DNA of 64,000 nt from Reinekea marinisedimentorum (GCF_004341165.1 NZ_SLZR01000012.1:1-64000), one strand, 5' to 3'; shown: positions 26,409 through 36,119, counted from the first letter of the stretch. Notes: generated from the letters alone by a model not told the origin. Program-made: numbers and translations.

Positions 26409-27272
26409 TCAGTTGTATTTATCGGTGAAAGACAGCTCTGCCTTGCCAACGATGGGGGTACTTTCTATCGCCGTCATAAATGTTTCAAAGTCGACTGCAA
26501 CAGAACTTTCTTTGGGCAGTGCCGCCGGTGTTTCCGCAAGCGCAAAAATAGCCATTGTGTAGCTGTGAGCCCCGGGGCTGTGGCTGCATGGTGAGGTATA
26601 GGAAACCGAATCTCCATCTTTGTTCGAGCCCATAAACCAGTCGCCGGTTTCGGCCATGCCATACGGAATGTCCGTCACTTCAGGGTTGATGTGCCATAAC
26701 AGCAAATAGGAATTTGCGTGAGCATGGTCTTCAGCATTGGGGAAGTGATACATGACAACCGCCAGCGATTGTGTGTTTTCTGGTACGTTTTCCCAGCGCA
26801 CAGGAATCGATTTTTCGATGCCATCCTCTTTAAATTCACATCGATATTGTGGGAGCAGTTCATTGCGTTCATTGACAGCGTCACTAAAAATTCTGAAGTC
26901 TTCTGGCCCGTATTGCGTTGCTAATGATTCAAAAACCCGGCCGGGTCGCTGCTGGTCAACCGGTGCTTTGTTACCGTTTGGTTCGTTGAGCGGTGGCGGT
27001 GGTTGTTTAAATACATCGGGATCGAAGCCCGCGGTTTCAATCGCGTTGTCTAACTCCGGGCCGCCTTTTAATTCTGCCTTTCGAAACGCCTGCTGAATGG
27101 TTATTGCTTCTTCATTGGAAAGCGTTACAGCGCTATAGGGGCTCAGGATGTTATTGACGGTAATCTGCAGTTCATTTTCGCTGTGCGGGTCGGGTTTGAT
27201 GATGACAATGCCAGTGGTCATCAGAAGTATGAGCAGGAACGGTAATAGCGGCTTTAATTTAGGTGTGCTCAT
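26409..27272 (-). CDS. PEBP-family (YbhB/YbcL-like) envelope protein
   Basis: The C-terminal half has the phosphatidylethanolamine-binding protein pattern: SIPVRWENVPENTQSLAVVM, YLLLWHINPEVTDIPYG, and PCSHSPGAHSYTMAIFAL, which resembles the ligand-site motif of bacterial YbhB/YbcL proteins. An N-terminal hydrophobic helix (about 7-26) makes it membrane-anchored or secreted, and about 110 residues of extra sequence including a PPPPL run precede the domain. The function of bacterial PEBPs is mostly unknown. Its stop nearly touches the convergent hflC stop. Confidence 0.75.
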   Translation of the reverse strand: MSTPKLKPLLPFLLILLMTTGIVIIKPDPHSENELQITVNNILSPYSAVTLSNEEAITIQQAFRKAELKGGPELDNAIETAGFDPDVFKQPPPPLNEPNGNKAPVDQQRPGRVFESLATQYGPEDFRIFSDAVNERNELLPQYRCEFKEDGIEKSIPVRWENVPENTQSLAVVMYHFPNAEDHAHANSYLLLWHINPEVTDIPYGMAETGDWFMGSNKDGDSVSYTSPCSHSPGAHSYTMAIFALAETPAALPKESSVAVDFETFMTAIESTPIVGKAELSFTDKYN

Positions 27273-27354
27273 TAAGGATGTTTTCCACGTGCGGTAAAGG
27301 CTGTCATTCTAGCCTTCAGGCGCTCAGGTGGAATGTTAAAAATGTAAAACTTAT

Positions 27355-27382
27355 ACAGGGCTCGATTGCTACCGGGCCCTGT
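27355..27382 (-). terminator. intrinsic terminator after the VOC-family gene
   Basis: ACAGGGC (27355-27361) pairs with GCCCTGT (27376-27382). On the minus strand the hairpin is followed by ATAAGTTTT. It lies 30 bases after the stop of the glyoxalase-fold gene. Confidence 0.65.
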
Positions 27383-27411
27383 TTTGGGGTTAAACGGCTT
27401 AGGCAAGCCGC

Positions 27412-27912
27412 TTAGTAAGCGCCGTCGCTGTAGGTTAATTCATAGCTGTGGCTGTAAATTTCCAGAATGTTACCGAACGGGTCTTCCATGTAGATCATGC
27501 GGTAAGGTTTTTCGCCCGGGTAATAGTAACGTGGTTTTTCCATACGTTTTTTACCACCAGCGGCAACAATCTTCTCAGCCAGGCCTTCAACATCCGGGTC
27601 TTGTACACAGAAGTGGAAGATACCGGTTTTCCAGTATTCAAAATTGTTTTCCGGGTTTTGCTGATTCTTAAACTGGAACAGCTCAACGCCAATGCGGTCG
27701 CCGGTGGACATATGGGCGATACGGAATTTCTCCCAGCCACTGCCGAAGACATCGGTGCACATCTCGCCGATGGCGCTGTCATCTTCGGTGATGTTTGTTG
27801 GTTCCATAATCAGGTACCAGCCCAATACTTCGGTGTAAAACTTAACGGCTGCGTCAACATCCGGCACGGAAATGCCGATGTGCGAAAAGGTTCTTGGATA
27901 GCTGTTGCTCAT
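27412..27912 (-). CDS. VOC (glyoxalase/bleomycin-resistance fold) protein
   Basis: The 166-residue protein has two glyoxalase-fold beta-alpha-beta-beta-beta modules: FSHIGISVPDVDAAVKFYTEVLGW at the N-terminus and GIFHFCVQDPDVEGLAEKI in the second half. It ends with EDPFGNILEIYSHSYE. Metal-ligand candidates are the histidine in SHIG, the glutamate in GVELFQF, the histidine in IFHFC and the glutamate in NILEIYS, as in lactoylglutathione lyases and ring-cleavage dioxygenases. Substrate is unknown. It is divergent from a LysR regulator 94 bases away, which probably controls it. Confidence 0.85.
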   Translation of the reverse strand: MSNSYPRTFSHIGISVPDVDAAVKFYTEVLGWYLIMEPTNITEDDSAIGEMCTDVFGSGWEKFRIAHMSTGDRIGVELFQFKNQQNPENNFEYWKTGIFHFCVQDPDVEGLAEKIVAAGGKKRMEKPRYYYPGEKPYRMIYMEDPFGNILEIYSHSYELTYSDGAY

Positions 27913-28006
27913 GTTTGTTGCCTCACTGTTTAGGTTATGAACAGTTTACAAAGGCCGGATAAGTATAGAAAATTATCGTTTATTATATTTGTGAGTAAGA
28001 AACGTA

Positions 28007-28876
28007 ATGATTAATCCGCAGTGGTTGCGTACTTACTGTACGCTGGTCGAAGTCGGTCATTTCACCCAGACCGCCGAACGACTGCACATGACGCAATCCG
28101 GTGTCAGCCAGCATATTCGTAAGCTGGAAGAGCAGGTGGGGGCGGATTTGCTGGTCCGGGAGGGCAAACAGTTCTCGCTGACGCATGCCGGTGAGCGGCT
28201 GTACAGCGAAGCGCAGCAAATCGTTACCGCGCTCACTGAATTGAAACAGCGCATTAAAGAAGATCCGCCGTTTGAGGGGGAAGTTCGGCTGATGTCGCCC
28301 GGCAGTGTTGGCCTGCGACTATATCCGCGCCTGTTGGCCCTGCAAAGCCAGCACCGGCAGTTAGTCATCGACTACCGTTTTGCTCCCAACTCTGATATTC
28401 AACGATCCATCGCTAAATCGACCGCCGATATCGGCCTGATGACAGCCGCCAGCACCGTACCGGAGGTGTACTCGATTGCCATCGCAGAAGAACCCCTGTT
28501 GCTGGTTACTCCAGCGCATATCGAAGAGCCGGGCTGGGAGGTGCTTTTGCAGTTGGGTTTTGTGGATCACCCCGATGGTGCCTATCATGCTCAACTGCTG
28601 CTGTCAGAAAATTATCCGCAGTTTCAGAACAGCCGCCAGTTTTGCAAATCTGGCTTTTCCAACCAGATCAACCTGATTCTGGAGCCGGTAAGCAGAGGGC
28701 TGGGCTTTACGGTGTTACCAAAGCATGCGGTAGAGGCGTTTGCCAAGCGGGAGCAGATTCGGGTGCATCTGTTACCGAAGCCAGTGACTGAAACACTGTA
28801 CCTGGCCACCCATACCAAAAAGCCGTTGTTAAACCGAATGAATACTGTCATTGATGAACTTAAAAAGTGGATATAG
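28007..28876 (+). CDS. LysR-family transcriptional regulator
   Basis: The 289-residue protein has an N-terminal winged helix-turn-helix (FTQTAERLHMTQSGVSQHI, about residues 18-36) and a C-terminal effector domain starting near SPGSVGLRLYP. LysR proteins usually regulate a divergent neighbour. Here that is the VOC-family enzyme, and the AT-rich 94-base interval is the likely shared operator. The inducer cannot be deduced. Confidence 0.92.
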   Translation: MINPQWLRTYCTLVEVGHFTQTAERLHMTQSGVSQHIRKLEEQVGADLLVREGKQFSLTHAGERLYSEAQQIVTALTELKQRIKEDPPFEGEVRLMSPGSVGLRLYPRLLALQSQHRQLVIDYRFAPNSDIQRSIAKSTADIGLMTAASTVPEVYSIAIAEEPLLLVTPAHIEEPGWEVLLQLGFVDHPDGAYHAQLLLSENYPQFQNSRQFCKSGFSNQINLILEPVSRGLGFTVLPKHAVEAFAKREQIRVHLLPKPVTETLYLATHTKKPLLNRMNTVIDELKKWI

Positions 28877-28925
28877 GCATTAGCATCTGGCAGGGCGAGT
28901 AAAAACTCTAAACAGGAATACAAAT

Positions 28926-29486
28926 ATGAAAGTTGCGATTTTTTGTGGCTCGGCACGGGGTAATGACCCCATTTATGAGCAGTCTACCAAAGAGCTGGGG
29001 CAATACCTGGCGAACAACGGGGTCAGCCTGGTTTATGGCGGTGGTAATGTCGGATTGATGGGCACGATTGCGGATGCCTTTCTGGGTGAAGGCGCAGCTG
29101 TTTATGGTGTGATGCCAGAGCACCTTGTGAACCGCGAGCTCGCCCATAAAAATTTGACCGAGCTGACCATCGTTACCGATATGCGCGAGCGTAAAGCCGC
29201 CATGATGGAGCAGGCCGATGCCTTTGTTGCCCTGCCCGGCGGCGCCGGTACGCTGGAAGAAATCTTTGAAGCCTGGACCTGGGGCCAGCTTGGCCTGCAC
29301 AAAAAGCCGAGCGCGTTCTATAACGTCAATGGCTACTACGACAGCTTACTGAGCATGATCCGAACCATGGCAGAGTCTGGTTTTGTGCGGCCGCACTATG
29401 CTGATTTACTGATTAATACCGATAGCCCGTCACAACTGCTCAGCGAGCTTCAAAACTTTAAAGCCCCGGCAGATAAGTGGTCCTAA
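28926..29486 (+). CDS. LOG-family (Rossmann-fold) nucleotide phosphoribohydrolase
   Basis: The 186-residue protein carries the LOG family signature PGGAGTLEEIFEAWTW and the nucleotide-binding YGGGNVGLMGTIADA. Characterised members hydrolyse nucleoside 5'-monophosphates, including cytokinin ribotides, to the base and ribose phosphate. In gammaproteobacteria the physiological substrate is usually unclear. A small cupin gene follows after 20 bases on the same strand and is probably cotranscribed. Confidence 0.88.
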   Translation: MKVAIFCGSARGNDPIYEQSTKELGQYLANNGVSLVYGGGNVGLMGTIADAFLGEGAAVYGVMPEHLVNRELAHKNLTELTIVTDMRERKAAMMEQADAFVALPGGAGTLEEIFEAWTWGQLGLHKKPSAFYNVNGYYDSLLSMIRTMAESGFVRPHYADLLINTDSPSQLLSELQNFKAPADKWS

Positions 29487-29506
29487 TTTAAGAACGGAGT
29501 TCAGCA

Positions 29507-29818
29507 ATGGAAATTATCCGCAGCAAAGAATTCACCGCCAGCCGCGCCTGGGGTGCCAAAGACATCAGTAATATGAACGGCATTACCACCCGCTTGCACT
29601 GGACCAACGAGCCATATCAGTGGCACATCAACGACGGTGAAGAGGTCTTTGCTGTGTTGGATGGCCAGGTGGAAATGCGCTATCGGGAAGAAGGGCAGGA
29701 AAAGACCGTTTTGCTCGAAACCGGCGATATCTTCTTTGCTTCTGCCGGTACTGAACACGTAGCCCACCCTGTAGGCGAGGCAAGAATCCTGGTGGTCGAG
29801 AGCGAGGGCAGTGTTTAA
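29507..29818 (+). CDS. small cupin-domain protein
   Basis: The 103-residue protein is a single beta-barrel cupin. The first motif includes WHINDGEEVFAVLDGQVEM and the second GDIFFASAGTEHVAHP, which supply His/Glu metal ligands. Many such proteins are small-molecule-binding or sugar-epimerase-like enzymes, so function is unassigned. It follows the LOG-family gene closely. Confidence 0.8.
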   Translation: MEIIRSKEFTASRAWGAKDISNMNGITTRLHWTNEPYQWHINDGEEVFAVLDGQVEMRYREEGQEKTVLLETGDIFFASAGTEHVAHPVGEARILVVESEGSV

Positions 29819-30307
29819 CCGCTGCCCCAGGCTTTTATACCCATTATTTTTACAGGGCCCACTAGGTTAACTGAGAAAAACAATTTTTAAGTATTCTTGT
29901 GTAAAAATATCAATAAATCATTATTCAATTTATTCCATTGTGGACTATTATTGGGTTGAAAATAATAAATGCAATTTGGAATATCGATAACACGACGTCT
30001 CAGTACCTTATGCCCTGCAACCGAAAGCCCTGCCTGACAAGCAGTCGCCCGCCTTAGTTGTATTCACCTGAGAGCTGAATGGCTTAAGCGCTGCGATGAG
30101 CCGTATGCATCGAAACCCATAGCAAAAAAGAACCGCTTTTAAGTCAAACGAGCTCGTTAGGGAGTGACGCTAGAAGCTATTTCCGGTCATGGTTTTGTAC
30201 TCCAGTGCTTACAAATAGCAAAGAGACGGACAGTTGCCGGTATTGCTGTTTTTTGGGATTTTACTTGTTTGGCCTTACTGATAATTCAAAAAATAAAAGG
30301 TACCGCC
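29819..30307. other. gene-free interval
   Basis: About 490 bases, AT-rich to about 30000 and then mixed. No convincing coding frame, tRNA or known riboswitch motif was found. It should contain the promoter of the downstream solute-binding protein gene. Confidence 0.5.
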
Positions 30308-31546
30308 ATGCGATTGATTACAACAATGCTACTCACACTTTTCATAATTTCACCACCTGCCCAGGCTGAAGTGGTGGAGGTGCTGCACTTCTGGACGTCG
30401 CCGAGCGAATCCAGAGCGGTTGATGTTTTAAAGGATATGATTCAGCAGCAGGGGCACACCTGGCAGGATTTTGTCGTAGAAGGCGGCGAGAACGCGGGTG
30501 AAAGTCTGAAAAAACGTGTGCTAACCGGGTATCCTCCCACGTCTGCTCTGTCGCAAGGGCTTGATATTACACGTTGGGCGCGGTTAGGTTTTTTGCAAAA
30601 TTTAAACAGCCTCGCCGCTGAGGAAGGCTGGGATCAAAACCTGCCGGCTGTCGTTGCCGATGCCGTTAAATTTAACGGATCTTACGTTGCAACACCTGCC
30701 AATATCCACCGGATAAATTGGATGTGGGCGAACCTGAGCCTGCTCCATAATGTGGGGGCAACGGTTCCGGCCAACTGGCAGGAGTTCTTTAAAGTGGCCG
30801 AGCAACTGCGAAATGCCGGCTACCAGGTGATTGCACAAGGCAATGAACAATGGCAGCTTTATATTACCTTTCAGTCGCTGGTGCTCTCGGTAGGGGGGGC
30901 TGATCTTTACCAGAAGCTCTTTGTTGAAAAGAACTTTAAAGCAGCCAAAAGCCCGGAAATGGTGACGGTGTTTGAAGTGTTGCGTCAGCTGCAGCCTTAC
31001 TTCTTTTACGATAACAACACCTCCTGGAACCGGGCGACAGAGCTGGTCATTCAGGGAGAAGCTGCGTTTCAGTTTATGGGTGATTGGGCAAAAGGTGAGT
31101 TTCTGAGTGCGGGTATGACGCCAGATAAAGACTTTGCCTGCCAAGCCTTCCCCGGCACACAGGATGAATTCTTGTACACATTGGATACGCTGGCTATGTT
31201 CAGGCTTAAAGATGAAGCTGATGTTCAGGCGCAAAGGGTTTTGGCAAGCGCCGTGATGAGCACTGAATTCCAATCCGCTTTCAATAAAGCAAAGGGCTCC
31301 ATACCGGCAAGAAAGGATGTTTCGCTGGCAGGCTTTGATGAATGCGCGGTACGCAGCCGGAATGAATTCGATGCCGCTGATATCCGTGGTCATTTATTAC
31401 CGACACCTTCGCAAACACTTTCTGAGAATGTCCGTATGGAGTCGCAAAAAGTTATCGATGAGTTTTTGAGTGATCAGGAAATGACGCCAGAACAGGCTGC
31501 AGCCCGGTTTTCAAAGCAAATGAAATTGGGCTCTTATATGTATTAG
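30308..31546 (+). CDS. orphan sugar-type ABC substrate-binding protein
   Basis: The product from the ATG at 30308 (MRLITTMLLTLF) has a Sec signal peptide cleaved after PPAQA and then a family-1 extracellular solute-binding fold: EVLHFWTSPSESRAV, RRING-region-like stretches, WNRATELVIQGEAAFQFMGDW, and QDEFLYTLDTLAMF. These features are typical of sugar-binding proteins. The frame opens at 30164, but the later ATG after AAAGGT gives a clean signal peptide. No permease or ATPase gene is adjacent. It may serve a distant transporter or act as a ligand sensor for the convergent diguanylate cyclase. Confidence 0.82.
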   Translation: MRLITTMLLTLFIISPPAQAEVVEVLHFWTSPSESRAVDVLKDMIQQQGHTWQDFVVEGGENAGESLKKRVLTGYPPTSALSQGLDITRWARLGFLQNLNSLAAEEGWDQNLPAVVADAVKFNGSYVATPANIHRINWMWANLSLLHNVGATVPANWQEFFKVAEQLRNAGYQVIAQGNEQWQLYITFQSLVLSVGGADLYQKLFVEKNFKAAKSPEMVTVFEVLRQLQPYFFYDNNTSWNRATELVIQGEAAFQFMGDWAKGEFLSAGMTPDKDFACQAFPGTQDEFLYTLDTLAMFRLKDEADVQAQRVLASAVMSTEFQSAFNKAKGSIPARKDVSLAGFDECAVRSRNEFDAADIRGHLLPTPSQTLSENVRMESQKVIDEFLSDQEMTPEQAAARFSKQMKLGSYMY

Positions 31547-31553
31547 GGTCAAA

Positions 31554-31585
31554 CAGTCAGGTATGTGCCTGACTGTCTGTTTGCT
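31554..31585 (+). terminator. intrinsic terminator after the solute-binding protein gene
   Basis: CAGTCAGG (31554-31561) and CCTGACTG (31568-31575) flank a six-base loop, followed by TCTGTTTGCTT. It lies directly after the stop codon. Confidence 0.65.
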
Positions 31586-31761
31586 TCGCCTGTGCCAGGT
31601 CAGAGCAATAGACGATATCAAAGGTTTGGGAGCGGAACGTTGCCCGCACCCGAGGCCTGCTCTTTTCCTAAGGTTGAAGGTTCCGGGTTACGCCATTCGG
31701 CGCAAACCTTCTTCTCATTATCTGCGGCGTGCTGTGTACGAAGCAGGTGATCATGGGCAGG

Positions 31762-33219
31762 CTATTTATAATTGTGCTGTAAAAACACAACCTGGTTACG
31801 GCCTTCAGCCTTGGCTTTGTATAGCAGGCTGTCGGCCTGTTCAAATACCTCACTCAAGCGCAATGCATTGCCGCTGCGGCTCTTCCGCTCTACGGCAATC
31901 GCCCCGATAGATAGGCTTAAAACGCCTGCTTGCGGGTTGCCGGGGTGCTGTATTCTTTGAGCCAATAGTGTGTGGCGTATTCGCTCGGCGGTGGTGTAGA
32001 TATCACTCGGTTGGTATGCCTGCAGCAGTACCACAAATTCCTCGCCGCCGATGCGGAAAGCAAAGTCGGTGGTGCCCAATGAGCTGGTCATTGCAGCGGC
32101 AACTGAAGACAGCGCTTCGTCGCCTTTCGCGTGGCCATAAAGATCGTTGTAGGCTTTGAAGTTATCGATATCACAGACCAGCAGACCGAAGCATTTTTTT
32201 GCAGCCAGCGTTTCAGCCATGTAGTTTTCAGCAATGTTGGTGTAGCGGTAGCGCGAACCCAGCCCAGTCAGGGCATCGGTGTCGGATTGCTTCTTCAGGA
32301 TATTCAGCTGCACTTTAATATTGCTGACCAGATTGCCGAAGCGGCTGGCCAGCATACCAATTTCATCCTCACGGTTTTGTTCTGGCAGTTCAGATAATTC
32401 TATTTTTTCCAGATCCTGATCCATAAATACGGCCAGGCGGCGCAGCGGAGCAACAATCCACCGGGTTACCCAGAATATCAGTAGCGTCGAAATGGCCAAT
32501 GCAATAGCGGCTTCACCTAAAACGTGCCGCCACACCTGTTGCTTCAGTGTGAACAGGCTGGTGGAATCAAAAACCGCCCAAAGTCTGCCGCCTTTCTGGT
32601 TCTGCAATGGCATTACAATGTGCATGGTTTTGGTCTGTGCATCCAAATGAATTTCATCCCTGGAAATTGCCGGCTCCGCCCAAGGTGCATGGAAGGTATT
32701 TTCAAGGTTATGGCTGTTCAAAATAGACTGATGGTCGGCAATGGCTTTTTGTAGCAGGTAGAACATCTTGTCGCGCTTCACGGCATCGTCGGTATCAACC
32801 TGTTGATGCAATATCTGCAGTCGGATCATTTCCTGTTCAGCCGACACGATTTCTTCCAGACTGACATCGGCCCGCCAAATCAATTGATTGGGCCGGTAAT
32901 AGCGTACCTGCATGGGCATTTCGCTGTAATCAGAAATGCCTTGAATATCCAGATAGATCAGCGAATCAATCGCCAAGAGGTTGTTGCGCATATTCGGCAG
33001 CAGCAGGCTGTTGTAGGCGCGGCCGGAAATGCTCTGGGAGATATCCGTCACCAGTGGCAGCAGGGTGTGTTTGGCCATTGTGGCGGCATTGTCTACACGG
33101 GTATGCCATTCGCTTTGATAGCGTGAATAGCTCATCCCCACTATGAGAGTGAGTACCAGAAACAGATGTGAAAAAAATAGCATCTGGTTGATTTTGGGGG
33201 GCCGGAGCAATCTGTTCAT
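31762..33219 (-). CDS. membrane diguanylate cyclase (HAMP-GGDEF)
   Basis: The 485-residue protein has a transmembrane helix (about 14-30), a periplasmic sensory region of about 200 residues, a second transmembrane helix (about 236-255), a HAMP-like linker, and a C-terminal GGDEF domain with the active-site RIGGEEF. It should make cyclic di-GMP. The I-site RxxD is replaced by GTTD, so product feedback inhibition may be lost. The gene follows a c-type haem protein by 19 bases on the same strand and is likely regulated by it. Confidence 0.9.
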   Translation of the reverse strand: MNRLLRPPKINQMLFFSHLFLVLTLIVGMSYSRYQSEWHTRVDNAATMAKHTLLPLVTDISQSISGRAYNSLLLPNMRNNLLAIDSLIYLDIQGISDYSEMPMQVRYYRPNQLIWRADVSLEEIVSAEQEMIRLQILHQQVDTDDAVKRDKMFYLLQKAIADHQSILNSHNLENTFHAPWAEPAISRDEIHLDAQTKTMHIVMPLQNQKGGRLWAVFDSTSLFTLKQQVWRHVLGEAAIALAISTLLIFWVTRWIVAPLRRLAVFMDQDLEKIELSELPEQNREDEIGMLASRFGNLVSNIKVQLNILKKQSDTDALTGLGSRYRYTNIAENYMAETLAAKKCFGLLVCDIDNFKAYNDLYGHAKGDEALSSVAAAMTSSLGTTDFAFRIGGEEFVVLLQAYQPSDIYTTAERIRHTLLAQRIQHPGNPQAGVLSLSIGAIAVERKSRSGNALRLSEVFEQADSLLYKAKAEGRNQVVFLQHNYK

Positions 33220-33238
33220 GTGTTTGTTCGGGTGCCTA

Positions 33239-33757
33239 CTATCTGCCGAATATCTCCAGGACCGGCTCCGCGCAGGTGCCGTTTATACAAATATCCTGGT
33301 AGGTGTTGTGGCAGCCGTGGCAGAAGTCTGGGTCGAGCGTGGGGTGCATCTCGGAAACATCTTCGCCCTTGCGGTTGTAACTGCCATAAATGGCGATGCC
33401 CGCTATGTGCTCGGTCACCCAAATGATGCCGTCAACCTCAGAAACAGCGACAACGGTAGGGCCATCGGTATAGTGGCCATGGCTTTGGTACTGTTCCAGT
33501 TTATCGGGGTGGACCCGTATGGTCAGTGCTGAGCCGCGGCCTTCATTGATCCAGTTATAGGCCTTAACGGATTCCTGAATAAACAGCGATGTATCGGGCG
33601 GTAAAACGGTATCCGCAGGCAGGGTCATGCTTTCTTTAACGATTGGCCAGGTTTCCCAGCCTTCCGGGTAGCTGGCCACCGACTCGGCAGCAACTGGCTG
33701 GTTTAGGAAAAAAAAGAAAATGAGCAGGCACTGCACCATCGCTGGTTTAATTGGCAT
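33239..33757 (-). CDS. periplasmic c-type haem protein, cytochrome P460-like
   Basis: The product has a signal peptide ending at PVAA (about residue 24) and a C-terminal haem-c attachment motif, CHGCH. The stretches EGWETWPIVKESMTLPADTV and DGPTVVAVSEV resemble the cytochrome P460 family, whose members oxidise hydroxylamine or bind NO, though the family name is an inference. The ATG at 33757 (MPIKPAMVQ) is preferred over the upstream frame. It is 19 bases upstream of a diguanylate cyclase gene and probably forms an operon with it. Confidence 0.7.
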   Translation of the reverse strand: MPIKPAMVQCLLIFFFFLNQPVAAESVASYPEGWETWPIVKESMTLPADTVLPPDTSLFIQESVKAYNWINEGRGSALTIRVHPDKLEQYQSHGHYTDGPTVVAVSEVDGIIWVTEHIAGIAIYGSYNRKGEDVSEMHPTLDPDFCHGCHNTYQDICINGTCAEPVLEIFGR

Positions 33758-33988
33758 ATTGCGTCTCCGAAAGCATACAACCGGACGCATCTGAATACTC
33801 TGTTCAGCGCGTAACCCTGGGCTCTGCATTAGTTAGTTTATAGTAGACTATTTATATATCGGTAAACGCAGAGTTTTATTGATTACAGACGAGCTGAGGG
33901 GAATATTCCACACAAAATAACCGTCTATTGATTCTATCAATGGTTGATTACAGCATTGAGCGGGCCAAAATTGCCGTTGTGAGGGGGT

Positions 33989-34008
33989 GCCGCCCCGGCC
34001 GGGGCGGC
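33989..34008. repeat. 20-base perfect GC palindrome after proX
   Basis: GCCGCCCCGG followed directly by its reverse complement CCGGGGCGGC. It is about 20 bases past the proX stop, where a terminator would be expected, but there is no T-tract. It may block 3' exonucleases or be an inserted palindrome. Confidence 0.6.
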
Positions 34009-34026
34009 TTGGCCGGTAATTTGAGG

Positions 34027-35013
34027 TTACCTGGCGGCTTCCATGGCCTGTTTAATCCATGAATCAAATAGGGCCTGATTGGCCTTAATCCAGTTATCGG
34101 CATGCGCTTCAATCTGCTCTGGTGAGTCTTCACCGTTGGCGATCAGCATGTTTTCGGCGCTTACGTCGTTAATAGACAGTTTGGCAACGGCAAACAGCTT
34201 AGCCGCAGCCGGGTTGTTTTCGGCAAAGGCTTTGTTGGCCAGAATGCGTTCCTGGTTGATGTCGAAACCGTAGTTTTTACCGTTCGGCAGGGCGGTATCG
34301 GTGCCGTTGGGGTTGGCCGAAAAGGGGACTTCAAGCCAAACTACATCTTTGCCCGGCGACAGAATTCCGGATACCCAGTAGGGCGTCCAGGTGTAGTAAA
34401 AAATAGGCTCACCATTGCGGTAGCGGGCAATGGTATCGGAAATAATCGCGGCGTATTGGCCCTGATTGTGGTTGATGTTATCGCGCAGTTCAAAGGCATC
34501 CAGCTGGTGCTCAATTACGCCCTCACAGCCCCAGCCTGCCTGACAGCCGGTGAGGTTGGCTTTACCGTCGCCATCGGTATCGAAAAGGGCGGCAATTTTC
34601 GGGTCCTGAAAATCGTTGATGTTGGTAATGCCGTATTGATCGGCGGTTTTTTTATCAATCAGGTAACCCTGCGCTGCACCATTGATGTAAGTGCCTTCAC
34701 GGTAGAAGGCATCGTCACCGCCGGTCGCCTCGTACATGCTGTTGTGCAGCGGGTACCAGTTCACTGCCATGAAGGTGGCATCGCCATTGGCAATGGCGGT
34801 GTAGCCGGCGCTGTAGTCGACTTCTTTAATGCTTTGAACATCGTAGCCCAGTTTTTCCAGCGCTTTGTTGATGATAATGGTCTGGAAGCTTTCTTCAGCA
34901 ATGGCGCTCTGAACCGGAGTTACCTCGACGCCTTCGCCGGGAAGGTGGTGATCGGCCATTGAGTTCACGGATAGGGTGGTTGCAATTGCAGCCACTAACA
35001 TTGCTCTGTTCAT
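34027..35013 (-). CDS. proX: glycine betaine/proline-binding protein (ProX)
   Basis: The 328-residue protein has a signal peptide ending around NSMAD and the ProX fold: [14 protein letters not shown], a betaine-cage region with aromatic residues AVNWYPLHN and YYTWTPYW, and [19 protein letters not shown], whose two cysteines are conserved in ProX. It delivers glycine betaine, proline or related osmolytes to ProVW. It overlaps proW by four bases and is the last gene of a run from ectA to proX. Confidence 0.93.
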   Translation of the reverse strand: MNRAMLVAAIATTLSVNSMADHHLPGEGVEVTPVQSAIAEESFQTIIINKALEKLGYDVQSIKEVDYSAGYTAIANGDATFMAVNWYPLHNSMYEATGGDDAFYREGTYINGAAQGYLIDKKTADQYGITNINDFQDPKIAALFDTDGDGKANLTGCQAGWGCEGVIEHQLDAFELRDNINHNQGQYAAIISDTIARYRNGEPIFYYTWTPYWVSGILSPGKDVVWLEVPFSANPNGTDTALPNGKNYGFDINQERILANKAFAENNPAAAKLFAVAKLSINDVSAENMLIANGEDSPEQIEAHADNWIKANQALFDSWIKQAMEAAR

Positions 35014-36119
35014 GCTTGCTCCTTCAGTTGAGTTTTACTCGTTTGTTTCGTTGCCAGCCTTTTGCTGGCAACAAGGTTGAAAATGACGCCGGCGGGTCCG
35101 GCCTGATACCAGTGACGGGTGCCTCGGCCGCGTGCATCCTGACCTAGCGATTGGGTCATGCGGTCAAGCACGATAGCCAGGATGACAATGCCGATACCGC
35201 CAACGGTGGCCAGGCCAATATCCAAACGGCCAATGCCGCGCAGAACCATCAGCCCCAGGCCGCCAACGGAAATCATCGAGGCAATCACCACCATAGAAAG
35301 GCCCAGCATCAGGGTTTGGTTAACGCCGGCCATAATGGTGGGCATGGCCAAAGGTAGCTGAACCTTGAACAGCTTTTGGGCGTTGCTGGCGCCAAAGGAA
35401 TTGGCGGCTTCTATCAGGTCTTCCGGAACCTGGCGGATGCCCAGGTTGGTCAGACGTATGACCGGAGGCATGGCAAAAATAATGGTGACCACAACACCCG
35501 GCACATTACCGATACCAAACAGCATCACCACCGGCACCAGGTAAACGAACGCTGGTGTGGTTTGCATGGTATCGAGCAGCGGACGCACGATGCGTGCGGC
35601 GCGGTCACTGCTGGCCATACCAATACCGGCGGGAATACCCACCAGCATGCAGAACAGCACCGAGGTGACGACCAGCGACAGCGTAGTCATGGCCTCTTGC
35701 CAGGCGCCTACAGCGCCGATGAAGGTCATGCCCAGCAGCGTGCCGATGGCCACTTTACGGCCGGTCAACTGCCATGCCAGCAGAGCCAGCAATACGATCA
35801 TCAGCAGCGGCGGTACCGCATTAAAGGCGACATCGACCGTCGTCAGCGTGGCATCGACCGGGGCCTTAATCATTGAGAAGAACGGTCGAAAATTGCCAAC
35901 CAGCCAGTCGATGCCGGTTTCTACCCAGCTTTCCAGCGGAATTAATTCATGCTCAAACGGGTTGGCCAGTGAAAACTGAGTGTCCGTCTGCAGGTCGCCG
36001 GCCGACATAAAGCTGCCGGCATCGGCAGAGGTATTTGCACCCCACGGGTCAGCTGTGGCTGCATCGGCAACAGGCTCGGTCGTTGCCCACGGATTGGATG
36101 CCTGATCGTTATTCGCCAT
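35010..36119 (-). CDS. proW: glycine betaine/proline ABC permease (ProW)
   Basis: The 369-residue permease has a hydrophilic N-terminus of about 90 residues and about seven membrane helices. The cytoplasmic EAA loop is visible as [21 protein letters not shown]. The downstream [20 protein letters not shown] is typical of ProW. It forms the channel of the osmolyte importer. Its start overlaps the proV stop by one base, showing tight coupling. Confidence 0.93.
   Translation of the reverse strand: MANNDQASNPWATTEPVADAATADPWGANTSADAGSFMSAGDLQTDTQFSLANPFEHELIPLESWVETGIDWLVGNFRPFFSMIKAPVDATLTTVDVAFNAVPPLLMIVLLALLAWQLTGRKVAIGTLLGMTFIGAVGAWQEAMTTLSLVVTSVLFCMLVGIPAGIGMASSDRAARIVRPLLDTMQTTPAFVYLVPVVMLFGIGNVPGVVVTIIFAMPPVIRLTNLGIRQVPEDLIEAANSFGASNAQKLFKVQLPLAMPTIMAGVNQTLMLGLSMVVIASMISVGGLGLMVLRGIGRLDIGLATVGGIGIVILAIVLDRMTQSLGQDARGRGTRHWYQAGPAGVIFNLVASKRLATKQTSKTQLKEQA

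Noticed and set aside
29819-30307. Riboswitch or cyclic di-GMP aptamer before the solute-binding protein
   Set aside because: The interval has several short stems, but I found no match to conserved GEMM or other riboswitch core motifs.
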